From: Megamonas sp. UBA1799
GTDB lineage: Bacteria > Bacillota > Negativicutes > Selenomonadales > Selenomonadaceae
Length of the DNA: 28,573 nt
Assembly: GCA_002319815.1 (NCBI GenBank)
Contig: DCFR01000024.1
Location: 1-28,573, forward strand
Reading direction: 5' to 3'
Of the stretch, positions 1 to 7,371 are shown piece by piece. The notes beneath the pieces were generated by a model, which made no database searches, was not told the origin of the DNA, and saw nothing but the letters and a program-made list of their open reading frames with translations. Numbering within the stretch: position 1 is the first letter of the stretch; every line of letters begins with the position of its first letter. The position numbers were made by a program, and so were the translations under genes.

Positions 1-81
1 GACATTTTCAAAAACGCTTGACAGAAAATCCGCCCGACCGGCTTCAATTTCCTGAAAGGCGCCTTTTCGGTCCCCAAGCAA
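1..81 (-). CDS. Possible 5' fragment of a gene running off the left edge
   Basis: An open minus-strand frame starts at a TTG at 81 and stays open for 27 codons to the window edge. Its translation begins LLGDRKGAFQEIEAG and uses codons typical of the neighbouring genes. The nearest purine-rich stretch upstream of the TTG is GGGG, a weak ribosome site. It lies 42 bp after the larE stop and would be the next gene in the lar operon. The fragment is too short to assign a function. A competing plus-strand frame (3-104, ending in TAA) is also open, so this call is tentative. Confidence 0.3.
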   Translation of the reverse strand, partial: MLGDRKGAFQEIEAGRADFLSSVFENV

Positions 82-123
82 AATTTACCCCGGCCGCTGA
101 CTAAATAACAAACAAAAAATCCA

Positions 124-933
124 CTATTTTTTTCTGTCCAGAATTTCATTCTGACTGCCCATACGATACCCGTCCAAATCCAGGGTCACATAAGCAAAAC
201 CCAGCGCCTGCAGCTGCAATACAATTTCCTGTCGGTGGCACATGAATTCCGCAAACGCCGCTGGTTCCGCTTCAATCCGGGCGATACTGCCATGATGGCG
301 CACCCGCAGCTGTCCCGAAGCCAACGGTCGTAAAATTTGTTCGGCGCTCTCTACCTGCGCCAGCCGTTCTGACGTCAGAGGCAAGCCATAAGCAATCCGC
401 GAAGCCAGGCAGGCGGCGCTTGGCTTGTTCCAGACCGCTAACCCCCATTCTTTGGCCTGCTGCCGGATATCCTGTTTGGTCCAGCCACAATCCATATACG
501 GAGAAATAACCATCGGCGCCAGCTCCGACAGAGCCCGCATCCCCGGACGATAATCGCCGCGGTCATCGAGATTGGACCCATCGGCGACAAAAGCAAAACC
601 TTCCTGCCTGGCCCAAGTACATAGCTGGCCAAATCGCTCTTTTTTACAGTAATAACAACGGTTGCCATCATTGGCCGCCAGTTCGGGAATCGACAGATCG
701 TCAACCGATATCTCTACCTGTCGTATACCAGCGGCAGCCGCAGCATGTCTTGCATCCACCCGTTCCGCTTCCGGCAGCAGCGCAGAAATAGCCGTCACGG
801 CCACGGCGCGATCACCGAGCGCCAGCGCCGCCGCCATTGCCAGCGCCGAGCTGTCCACGCCGCCGGAAAGCGCCACGACCACCGAACCGCGCTGCCGGAG
901 ATAAGCCAACAGTTTTTCCAGTTTAACGGTCAT
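124..933 (-). CDS. larE: LarE, ATP-dependent sacrificial sulfur transferase
   Basis: LarE adenylates the carboxylates of pyridinium-3,5-biscarboxylic acid mononucleotide and converts them to thiocarboxylates, a step in making the nickel-pincer nucleotide cofactor of lactate racemase (LarA) and related enzymes. It is cytoplasmic. The 269-aa protein has the PP-loop SGGVDSS at residues 23-29. It has a Cys pair in RCYYCK (92-97), and ACLASR with Cys175, which matches the sacrificial cysteine (Cys176) of the Lactiplantibacillus enzyme. The extra Cys pair could mean a cluster-dependent form, as reported for some LarE proteins, but that is inference. The ATG at 933 follows an AGGAGAG ribosome site overlapping the larC stop four bases upstream, so translation is probably coupled. 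Length is normal for the family. Confidence 0.93.
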   Translation of the reverse strand: MTVKLEKLLAYLRQRGSVVVALSGGVDSSALAMAAALALGDRAVAVTAISALLPEAERVDARHAAAAAGIRQVEISVDDLSIPELAANDGNRCYYCKKERFGQLCTWARQEGFAFVADGSNLDDRGDYRPGMRALSELAPMVISPYMDCGWTKQDIRQQAKEWGLAVWNKPSAACLASRIAYGLPLTSERLAQVESAEQILRPLASGQLRVRHHGSIARIEAEPAAFAEFMCHRQEIVLQLQALGFAYVTLDLDGYRMGSQNEILDRKK

Positions 934-937
934 TTTT

Positions 938-2164
938 TCACTCTCCTAAACGGTGATAAAGCTCCGACAACGCCGCCAACTGGACCTGTTTCAACGGCAC
1001 CCGGCAGCTGACGGCCAGCCGGCGGCAATCCTCATATTCAGCGGAGACCGAAACGATACGTCCCTTATAGGCGCTGATTTTGCAGCTGACCTCGCCATAA
1101 GACGTATCGACTCTAGCCGTGCGGCGAACAGCCTCCCGCCGCTGTTCAATCGGCGTCACGCGGATTCCGATGGTTGTCGTCTCGGCGAACAAGAGGTCAC
1201 AGCAAGCTTCCTTATGCTCCTCATCCGTCAATACGGATAAAGCCGTTGCCGGCCGGTTTTTTTTCATAAAAATCGGCGTGGTCCAAACATCCAGCGCGCC
1301 AGCCGCCAGCAAACGCTCGTATACATAACCAAAAATCTGCGGATTCATATCATCGATATTGGTTTCCAGCAAGCAGTGTTTCTGCACCGGCTTTCCCTGA
1401 TATTCTCCCCAATAAAGGCGAAGCACATTTGGTATCTCCAAATCCCAGGTACCCGCTCCATAAGCAATACCGCGCGTTTGAAAATCAACCGGCAGATTTT
1501 CCGCAAAAGTGGCAAAAGCGCGAATCACTGCCGCGCCGGTCGGTGTGGTCAATTCTTTTTCCGCCACTTTATGGTAAAAAGGAACACCCTGCAAAAGCTC
1601 GGCCGTAGCCGGCGCCGGAACCATCATAATTCCATGCTGACAAGCAACGAATCCGCTGCCGGTATTCACCTGCGAAACGAAAACCTTTTCTATTTCCAGA
1701 TAGTCAAGACAAATGGCCGTTCCGACAATATCCACAATCGAATCCACCGCGCCGACTTCATGAAAACCAACTTCATCCGGATTTTGTCCGTGCACTTTTC
1801 CCTCCGCCTCGGCCAGACACTGAAAAACCAGCAGCGCCTGCTGCTTTACGTTATCGCTGAGATCCGAAGCCAACAACAAAGTCCGGATTTCGGCCATGGT
1901 ATGATGTGCATGATGCGGCGGCGTTAAACCATCCGCCGCTGCCGCAGTAAAATCAGGCAGTTCCTCCCTGACCTCTACGACTGCATACACCGCCATAATG
2001 CCGCTTTTGCGCACCGAGGAAACATCCAGTCGGAACGCATCCGCCATATGAAGTTTTTTCAGCTCCCCGACCAGATAATCCACAGGCACCCCGGCCTGAA
2101 GGAATGCCCCTAAAAGCATATTGCCGCTGATCCCGGAAAAACAATCCAGATAAACCGCCTTCAT
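938..2164 (-). CDS. larC: LarC, nickel chelatase of nickel-pincer cofactor synthesis
   Basis: LarC (DUF111 family) inserts nickel, in a CTP-dependent reaction, into the dithiolated pyridinium mononucleotide to finish the nickel-pincer nucleotide. The 408-aa frame is one uninterrupted gene, starting MKAVYLDCFSGISGNM and containing a His-rich stretch PPHHAHH (82-88) and the conserved segment FMKKNRP (299-305). In some lactobacilli the gene is split into larC1 and larC2 joined by ribosomal frameshifting; here no shift is needed. The FMKKNRP codons do contain a run of eight A residues, a plausible slip site (see findings). The start at 2164 sits four bases after the larB stop, and the ribosome site AGGTGA overlaps that stop codon, implying coupled translation. 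Confidence 0.94.
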   Translation of the reverse strand: MKAVYLDCFSGISGNMLLGAFLQAGVPVDYLVGELKKLHMADAFRLDVSSVRKSGIMAVYAVVEVREELPDFTAAAADGLTPPHHAHHTMAEIRTLLLASDLSDNVKQQALLVFQCLAEAEGKVHGQNPDEVGFHEVGAVDSIVDIVGTAICLDYLEIEKVFVSQVNTGSGFVACQHGIMMVPAPATAELLQGVPFYHKVAEKELTTPTGAAVIRAFATFAENLPVDFQTRGIAYGAGTWDLEIPNVLRLYWGEYQGKPVQKHCLLETNIDDMNPQIFGYVYERLLAAGALDVWTTPIFMKKNRPATALSVLTDEEHKEACCDLLFAETTTIGIRVTPIEQRREAVRRTARVDTSYGEVSCKISAYKGRIVSVSAEYEDCRRLAVSCRVPLKQVQLAALSELYHRLGE

Positions 2165-2168
2165 TTTC

Positions 2169-2924
2169 TCACCTCATTGCATTTATTTTACTCGCGAGCA
2201 CGCCCGCGCCAAACCCGTTATCAATATTCATGACCGCTACCCCGGCGGCACACGAATTGAGCATGGCCAGCAAAGCGGACAAGCCATGAAAACTCGCCCC
2301 ATAGCCGATGCTGGTCGGCACCGCGATGACCGGTTTAGCCGTAAGTCCGCCGACCACGCTGGCCAGAGCCCCTTCCATTCCCGCCACGACCACGATCACA
2401 TTGGCTGTTTCTATCTCCTGCACATGTGCAAACAATCGGTGGATGCCGGCCACGCCGACATCATAGCAGGTATCGACGGCATTGCCCATCAGCCGGGCCG
2501 TCAGCACCGCCTCGGCCGCCACCGGTATATCGCTGGTCCCCGCCGTCAGCACCAGAATGCGCCGTGCCGCATCGACGGCCGCCCGCGGCCGTTCCAGATA
2601 CAGAATCCGAGCGATCTCGTCATATTGTGTTTCCGGCATCGCTGCCCGCACAAAATCATAAAGTTCCGGCGAAGCATGGGTAGCCATCACACTTTTTTCG
2701 CTTTCCCCCGCCAACGCCTGAAAAATAGTCAGCGTCTGTTCCTTCGTCTTACCCGCCGCATAAATGACCTCGGGAAATCCCTGCCGCAATTCCCGGGCAT
2801 GATCAATCTGTGCAAAATCCATATTCTCGTACGGCAGTCTTTTAAGTTTCTCCAACCCTTGTTCCAATGAGAGCGTCCCCGCTTTATAACCTTCCAAAAG
2901 CGCCCTCAACGCCTGTTCATCCAA
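2169..2924 (-). CDS. larB: LarB, pyridinium-3,5-biscarboxylic acid mononucleotide synthase
   Basis: LarB carboxylates and hydrolyses nicotinic acid adenine dinucleotide to the biscarboxylated mononucleotide, the first step of nickel-pincer cofactor synthesis. The 251-aa protein has an N-terminal helical part and a C-terminal PurE-like (AIR carboxylase) half. Visible landmarks are the GTSDIPVA segment, the VVAGMEGAL segment, and PTSIGYGASFHG near the end. The start is TTG at 2924, preceded by AGGGA about six bases away; no better in-frame start lies close. It is the first lar gene, 64 bp after the response regulator stop, with no terminator or clear promoter in that gap, so the regulator and lar genes may be co-transcribed. 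No nickel transporter or larA is present in the window. Confidence 0.93.
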   Translation of the reverse strand: MDEQALRALLEGYKAGTLSLEQGLEKLKRLPYENMDFAQIDHARELRQGFPEVIYAAGKTKEQTLTIFQALAGESEKSVMATHASPELYDFVRAAMPETQYDEIARILYLERPRAAVDAARRILVLTAGTSDIPVAAEAVLTARLMGNAVDTCYDVGVAGIHRLFAHVQEIETANVIVVVAGMEGALASVVGGLTAKPVIAVPTSIGYGASFHGLSALLAMLNSCAAGVAVMNIDNGFGAGVLASKINAMR

Positions 2925-2988
2925 AAAAATCCCTGCTTTCCCTTAACCATTGCGGCAGCTGCAAAATTTTTCTCCGCACCGTCCCCGA

Positions 2989-3693
2989 TTACCGGACCGG
3001 CAGTTCAAAACGATAACCCACACCGCGCACCGTACCGATCGCATTCAGCAGCGAGGCATCCGCAGCAGCTAGTTTCGCGCGCAAATGACGGATATGCACA
3101 TCTACCGTACGCGTATCCCCGAAATATTCATAGCCCCAGATTTTTTCCAGCAGCTCATCCCGGGAAAAGGCCCGCCCCTGATTGGTAACTAACAGCTTTA
3201 AAAGCTCATACTCCTTCGGCGTAAGCGATAAAATCTGCCCACCGGCCGCCGCCGTATAAGCCGAAAAATCCAGCAGCAGGCTGCCGGCCCGCAGCTCGCT
3301 GTCCCGCACCGGCTGCGGCAGACTGCGGCGCAAAACCGCCTTGATGCGCGCCATGAGTTCCCGGACGCTGAACGGCTTGGCCACATAATCATCCGCGCCC
3401 ATTTCCAGTCCCAGCACACGGTCAATCTCCTCATCCCGGGCCGTGAGCATAATAATTGGAATGCCGGCCGTTGCCGGCTGTTCCTTCAGATGACGGCAGA
3501 CCGCCAAACCATCCATTCCCGGCAGCATCAGATCCAACAGCAAAAGCGCCGGTTTTTCCTGTTCTGCCAAAAGAATCGCCTGCTGCCCATCCGCCGCCTC
3601 CAACACCGTATACCCGGCGCGCTGCAAATTGAGCAGCAGCAGGCTGCGGATAGAAGCCTCATCATCAACCACCAAAATTTTCTTCTCCGTCAT
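2989..3693 (-). CDS. OmpR/PhoB-family response regulator, probable partner of PhoR
   Basis: A 234-aa DNA-binding response regulator. The receiver domain (about 1-118) has the acidic pocket VVDDE (8-12), phosphoacceptor Asp54 in LLLLDLMLPG, MLTAR and YVAKPFS. The C-terminal winged helix has the DTRTVDVHIRHLRAKL signature of PhoB/PhoP-type regulators. No kinase gene adjoins it. An orphan PhoR-like kinase lies at 16881-18662 and Pho boxes precede pstS, pstB and phoR, so pairing with PhoR to control phosphate uptake is the most economical reading, but it is inference. The ribosome site AGGAGGG is clear. A strong terminator (3717-3747) ends just before the gene and leaves almost no room for a promoter. 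It could instead regulate something unrelated, such as the downstream lar genes. Confidence 0.88.
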   Translation of the reverse strand: MTEKKILVVDDEASIRSLLLLNLQRAGYTVLEAADGQQAILLAEQEKPALLLLDLMLPGMDGLAVCRHLKEQPATAGIPIIMLTARDEEIDRVLGLEMGADDYVAKPFSVRELMARIKAVLRRSLPQPVRDSELRAGSLLLDFSAYTAAAGGQILSLTPKEYELLKLLVTNQGRAFSRDELLEKIWGYEYFGDTRTVDVHIRHLRAKLAAADASLLNAIGTVRGVGYRFELPVR

Positions 3694-3716
3694 ACCGCCC
3701 CTCCTGTCCCAGAGCC

Positions 3717-3747
3717 AAAAAAAGGCCGCTGCATTCCTGCAACAGCC
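3717..3747 (-). terminator. Rho-independent terminator after the coiled-coil gene
   Basis: Read on the minus strand, GGC, GTTGCA, loop GGAA, TGCAGC and GCC form a stem of about ten pairs (3724-3747, including a T-G wobble), directly followed by seven T residues (3717-3723). It closes the rsmD-coaD-coiled-coil operon and lies only 23 bp before the response regulator start. Confidence 0.88.
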
Positions 3748-3754
3748 CGCTTTT

Positions 3755-4252
3755 TTATTCCTGCTGGTTTTCTTCTTTACCCCGGTTCAATTCTGTCTTG
3801 GCCTGCTGCAGCACATTCAAGGCATTGCCCACGTTGACAATCAAATGATCGAACACCTGATTTGCATATTGATCGGCATCGCTCCGCAGCTGCTGCGAGC
3901 TTTGCATGGTTTTCTCCATGATCTCCTGCTCCTGCGCTTTGGCCTGTTCCATAATCAGCCGGGCTTTATCCTGTGACTGCGTTACAATTTCACTCTCATT
4001 GACCAGTTTACCGGCATACTCTTTGGCCTGCTCCACAATCTGCGCCGCTTCTTCCCTAGCCTGCGCCAAAATATCTTCTTTCTCCTGCATCACCTGCGCA
4101 GCATTTTGCAGTTCCAGCGGCAATTCATTGCGCAAATCATCAACGAGCCGCACAAGATCCGGCTCTTCAATAATGCTTTTATTCGTAAATACGATATGCT
4201 TGCCATCCACCACCAGATTTTCAATTTCATCCAGAATATTATTCACCGACAT
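3755..4252 (-). CDS. Coiled-coil protein of unknown function (ATP synthase subunit H/DivIVA-like)
   Basis: A 165-aa, highly charged soluble protein. Residues about 1-50 form a mixed head (MSVNNILDEIENLV), followed by a long Ala/Gln/Glu-rich helix with heptad-like spacing (about 50-135), of the kind seen in DivIVA-like proteins and V-type ATPase subunit H/E stalks. Proteins of this appearance are often found just after coaD in Firmicutes and are annotated only as 'ATPase' or hypothetical. There is no P-loop, so it is not itself an ATPase. It is the last gene of the rsmD-coaD operon and ends at the strong terminator just downstream. A role as a scaffold at the membrane or septum is possible but not shown. 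Confidence 0.75.
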   Translation of the reverse strand: MSVNNILDEIENLVVDGKHIVFTNKSIIEEPDLVRLVDDLRNELPLELQNAAQVMQEKEDILAQAREEAAQIVEQAKEYAGKLVNESEIVTQSQDKARLIMEQAKAQEQEIMEKTMQSSQQLRSDADQYANQVFDHLIVNVGNALNVLQQAKTELNRGKEENQQE

Positions 4253-4289
4253 CTGACCAGCCTGCTTTCTTCCTAATATATTCGCAATT

Positions 4290-4784
4290 CTAACATTTAA
4301 CGCGGCATTTCGCCATGCGCTCGTAAATCGCCCGTTCTACACACTCCGGCACCAAGCCGGAGACGCTGCCCTGAAATTCTGCCAGTTCGCGGATCCCCGA
4401 AGAACTAACAAAATAATATTCCTGATTGGTGAGAATAAAAATCGTCTCGATATCCGGCGCGATATGCTTCAGCATCTGAGCCTGCTGCAGCTCATACTCA
4501 AAATCAGTTACCGAGCGCAGCCCACGCACAATCACCTTGGCTCCCTGCTCGTGCATATAATCCGGCAGCAGACCGGAAAAAGAACTCACCCGCAGATTTT
4601 TAATCTGCCGGGTAGACTCGCGAATCAGCTCAACCCGTTCTTCCACACTAAAGAATGGCTGCTTGCGGATATTATGAAATACGCCGACGATCAGCTCATC
4701 AAACATCTGGCTGGCGCGGGTAAAAATATCAATATGACCGTTGGTGACCGGGTCGAAACTGCCCGAACATACGGCTGTCCTCAT
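4290..4784 (-). CDS. coaD: CoaD, phosphopantetheine adenylyltransferase
   Basis: Catalyses the fourth step of coenzyme A synthesis: 4'-phosphopantetheine plus ATP gives dephospho-CoA and pyrophosphate. The 164-aa protein is of normal length and belongs to the nucleotidyltransferase superfamily. It shows the nucleotide-binding SGSFDPVTNGH at residues 8-18 (the TxGH motif, with His18), RGLRSVTDFEYE in the middle, and the second signature YYFVSSSGIREL with the ISSS-like loop. Its ATG overlaps the rsmD stop by four bases, so the two are translationally coupled. The rsmD-coaD order is common across bacteria. Confidence 0.97.
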   Translation of the reverse strand: MRTAVCSGSFDPVTNGHIDIFTRASQMFDELIVGVFHNIRKQPFFSVEERVELIRESTRQIKNLRVSSFSGLLPDYMHEQGAKVIVRGLRSVTDFEYELQQAQMLKHIAPDIETIFILTNQEYYFVSSSGIRELAEFQGSVSGLVPECVERAIYERMAKCRVKC

Positions 4785-5347
4785 GCTTGGACCTCCTCAA
4801 ATCCTTTTTGAAAAATGCTGAGCTGAGTGGTTCGCCCATAAGCCTGCTGCCGCTGCAAAACCAATGACGTCAACGGCGGCATCTCGTCTTCGCCCACGCC
4901 GTGTTCCACCACGACAATCGCCTGACCAGTCAACAGTTCTGAGGCATCCAGAAGCTGCAGCGTCCGTTCCCACAAGCCCTTGTTGTAAGGCGGATCACAA
5001 AATACCAGATCAAATTTTTCTCCGGCAGCCGCCAACCGTGACATCCCCGCAAAAACATCGCTGCGTAGAATATGCGCACGATCCAGAAGATGCGTGTGCT
5101 CGGCATTCTCCCGAATGAGTTCTGCCGTAGCCCGGTCAATAAAAGCCGCCGACGAAGCCCCCCGCGACAAAGCCTCCAATCCCAGATTCCCGGTGCCGGA
5201 AAAAAGATCCAGCACCCGGCGATCCACAACCCGACTGCCTAAAATATTGAACAGGGACTCCTTTACCCGATCCGCCGTCGGCCGTGTATCCATTCCTTTC
5301 GGCGTTTTGAGCCTGACCCCACGGGCTGATCCCGTAATGATTCGCAT
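4781..5347 (-). CDS. rsmD: RsmD, 16S rRNA (guanine-966-N2)-methyltransferase
   Basis: Methylates G966 (E. coli numbering) of 16S rRNA using S-adenosylmethionine during small-subunit assembly. The 188-aa protein begins MRIITGSARGVRLKTP, as family members do. It has the SAM-binding DLFSGTGNLGLEALSRGA and the catalytic DPPY motif in DLVFCDPPYNKG. It is the first gene of its operon; a promoter (TTCACG, 17 bp, TAGAAT) lies about 45 bp upstream, and coaD overlaps its end by four bases. Length and motifs are complete. Confidence 0.96.
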   Translation of the reverse strand: MRIITGSARGVRLKTPKGMDTRPTADRVKESLFNILGSRVVDRRVLDLFSGTGNLGLEALSRGASSAAFIDRATAELIRENAEHTHLLDRAHILRSDVFAGMSRLAAAGEKFDLVFCDPPYNKGLWERTLQLLDASELLTGQAIVVVEHGVGEDEMPPLTSLVLQRQQAYGRTTQLSIFQKGFEEVQA

Positions 5348-5390
5348 AGCGCCGCTCCCATTTTACAAAGTTACTATTATAAACATTTCC

Positions 5391-5419
5391 ATTCTACCAT
5401 ACTTTTTTTAATTCGTGAA
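5391..5419 (-). promoter_or_regulatory. rsmD: Promoter of the rsmD-coaD operon
   Basis: On the minus strand, a -35 box TTCACG (5414-5419) and a -10 box TAGAAT (5391-5396) are separated by 17 bp, in an A-rich spacer. This fits a housekeeping sigma factor promoter and lies between the pstA terminator and rsmD. Confidence 0.6.
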
Positions 5420-5421
5420 CC

Positions 5422-5456
5422 AAAAAATAAAGAGTTGCCGTATAATATACAGCAAC
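5422..5456 (-). terminator. Rho-independent terminator of pstSCA
   Basis: The minus strand carries a ten-pair stem with an ATT loop (5434-5456; arms begin GTTGC and end GCAAC) followed by TCTTTATTTTTT. It starts 17 bp past the pstA stop, so the pstSCA transcript ends without including pstB. Confidence 0.85.
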
Positions 5457-5472
5457 CCGGAAAAATTACCTA

Positions 5473-6333
5473 TTATTTTCCAGAAACTCCGGTATACCTC
5501 TGCAGTAGCCGCAGCGGCAATGCCAACCCGATATTAAAAATAAGAATGGTAAAAATCAGCAGCGCGCCAATGCCGTTGGCGATTGCATCCCGATCGGGAA
5601 CCAGTCCCGCTGACAAAAGGTACCAGAGATGCACTGCCAGCGTCTCGCCGCCGGCCAACAGATCGGTATCATACATATAGCGCGACACCGTAGCCCCCGC
5701 CGTAAAGATAAGAATCGCCGTCTCACCGAGCGCCCGCCCTGCCGTCAGCGTAATACCGGTAAGAATTCCCGGCAAGGCCGCCGGTAAAACGACCCGGACC
5801 AGCGTTTGCAGTTTCGTTGCCCCCAGAGCCAGACTGGCCTCGCGGTAAGACGCCGGAATCGTATGCAGCGTTTCTTCCGTCACTCGCACCAGCATGGGCA
5901 AATTCAGCAGCACCAGTGTCAGTGCTCCGCCGATAATACTAAACCCAAAACCAGTAGTGTTCACGAACACAATCATACCGAACAGGCCAAGAACAATCGA
6001 GGGTACGGTCGCCAGGCATTCAACGCTCAGCCGTATGGCCCGAGTAAACCGCGTATCCCGCGCATATTCTGCCAGATAGATACCGGCCCCGACGGCCACC
6101 GGAACAGAAACTGCCATGGAAAGAAACAACAGATAAAAAGAATTGAAAAGCTGCGGACCGACGCCACCGCCAGCCGTAATATCACTGGATCTGCCAAAAA
6201 TGAACGCAGGTGAAAGAATCGGCATCCCTTTATAAAGAATGTACGCCAGAAAAACAACCAGCAGCGCCAGAACAAAAAAACCACAAAACCATAATCCCCC
6301 CATAGCCAGACGGTTCATCTGTTTTGAGTTCAT
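5473..6333 (-). CDS. pstA: PstA, phosphate ABC transporter permease
   Basis: One of the two membrane subunits of the high-affinity phosphate importer PstSCAB. The 286-aa protein has about six membrane segments; the first starts near residue 13. The cytoplasmic EAA loop reads EASLALGATKLQTLVRVVLPAALPG, broken here as EASLALGATKLQ and LPAALPG, which contacts the ATPase PstB. GRALGETA follows, as usual in PstA/PstC. Its start codon overlaps the pstC stop by four bases (ATGA). Unusually, no pstB follows: the transcript meets a terminator, and pstB lies about 13 kb away with phoU. Confidence 0.95.
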   Translation of the reverse strand: MNSKQMNRLAMGGLWFCGFFVLALLVVFLAYILYKGMPILSPAFIFGRSSDITAGGGVGPQLFNSFYLLFLSMAVSVPVAVGAGIYLAEYARDTRFTRAIRLSVECLATVPSIVLGLFGMIVFVNTTGFGFSIIGGALTLVLLNLPMLVRVTEETLHTIPASYREASLALGATKLQTLVRVVLPAALPGILTGITLTAGRALGETAILIFTAGATVSRYMYDTDLLAGGETLAVHLWYLLSAGLVPDRDAIANGIGALLIFTILIFNIGLALPLRLLQRYTGVSGK

Positions 6334-7238
6334 ACAGATGCCCCCCTTCTGCCCAGACGGCGAATCAGTAAAATCATGCCCAGCGACAGAATAAGCAGCA
6401 CAAAAGCCATAAGGAACAAAGCATTGCTCCAGACTGAACCAAACATCGTATTTCCCATTTCAACAACAATATTACTGGTCAGCGTTGATGTCGGCGTAAA
6501 AAGCGATTCAGCAACCAGCGGCGTGTTGCCAATCAGCATTTGTACCGCCATGGTCTCGCCAATTGCCCGGGCCATGGCCAACACCACTGCAGTCATAATC
6601 CCCGGCAATGCCGCCGGCGTCACCACATGCCAAAGCGTCTGCCAATACGTCGCGCCCAAAGCCAGGCTCGCTTCCTCCAGCGGTTTTGGCACCGCCCGCA
6701 GTGCATCATCGGAAAGAGACAAAATTGTCGGCAGGATCATGATGGCTAAAACCAGTCCGGCCGTAAAAATGCCAAACCCGGTCCGCACACCGAAAATTTC
6801 CCGAATCGCCGGAGCCAGAACCACCAGCCCGATATAGCCATAAACAACGGAAGGAATCGCTACATACAAATCCAATGCCGGGCGCATGATGCTCCGCACC
6901 CCTTCCGGCGCTACCTTGGCCATAAAAAGAGCCCCAAACACACCGAGCGGAGTCCCCAGCAGCACCGCCACCAAAGTTACATAAATTGATCCGGAAATAA
7001 AACTCAGTGCGCCAAATATCGGTGGGCTGCCAGTCGGCGACCAACGGGCCGCCGTAAAAAACTCCAGCGGACTCACGGTAGAAAAAGTTAGCAGCCCCTG
7101 CCGCCCGACAAAGAAAATAATGGAAAAAATGAGCAGACTAACCAACGCAGCCGAAGCGATAAAAAGATAACGGACATACTTATCATATAAAATATGCCGC
7201 CGATGTCCTGCTGCCGAAAAGACAACTGCTTTATCCAT
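6330..7238 (-). CDS. pstC: PstC, phosphate ABC transporter permease
   Basis: The second membrane subunit of the phosphate importer. The start is set at the ATG at 7238 (MDKAVVFSAAG), which has GAAAGGAG six bases upstream; an in-frame extension of 12 residues lacks a ribosome site. This gives 302 aa. Residues about 25-50 form the first membrane segment, followed by the expected periplasmic stretch and the EAA loop EASLALGATYWQTLWHV, then ARAIGETMAVQMLIGN, typical of PstC. It is preceded by a structured 130-bp gap after pstS and overlaps pstA by four bases. Confidence 0.95.
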   Translation of the reverse strand: MDKAVVFSAAGHRRHILYDKYVRYLFIASAALVSLLIFSIIFFVGRQGLLTFSTVSPLEFFTAARWSPTGSPPIFGALSFISGSIYVTLVAVLLGTPLGVFGALFMAKVAPEGVRSIMRPALDLYVAIPSVVYGYIGLVVLAPAIREIFGVRTGFGIFTAGLVLAIMILPTILSLSDDALRAVPKPLEEASLALGATYWQTLWHVVTPAALPGIMTAVVLAMARAIGETMAVQMLIGNTPLVAESLFTPTSTLTSNIVVEMGNTMFGSVWSNALFLMAFVLLILSLGMILLIRRLGRRGASV

Positions 7239-7256
7239 AAAAGCTCCTTTCTCAAG

Positions 7257-7354
7257 AAAAAATATCCTGTCCAACCGATAGAATTCAGACCGATCAGCGC
7301 TGCCGAAGTCTGCATGCGCCCCACATGTGGCTGATATCCTTCCGCCGGACAGGA
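7257..7354 (-). promoter_or_regulatory. Structured pstS-pstC intercistronic region (partial terminator)
   Basis: On the minus strand an 8-bp stem TCCTGTCC/GGACAGGA (7347-7354 with 7265-7272) encloses about 74 nt that can fold further: CCACATGTGG is self-complementary, and GCGC-TGC pairs with GCA-GCGC around a CTTCGG loop. Six T residues (7257-7262) follow the closing arm. This looks like a leaky terminator or RNA-stabilising element that would give more pstS than pstC message. The folding is judged by eye only. Confidence 0.5.
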
Positions 7355-7371
7355 CAATCTGTATCCAGAAG

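Noticed and set aside
3..104. Plus-strand open frame at the left edge ending in TAA (RLTENPPDRLQFPERR)
   Set aside because: It could be the 3' end of a convergent gene, but the competing minus-strand frame looks more natural and continues the operon direction; neither can be settled without flanking sequence.
1376..1927. 183-aa plus-strand frame opposite larC
   Set aside because: A shadow of larC with no family resemblance or start signals.
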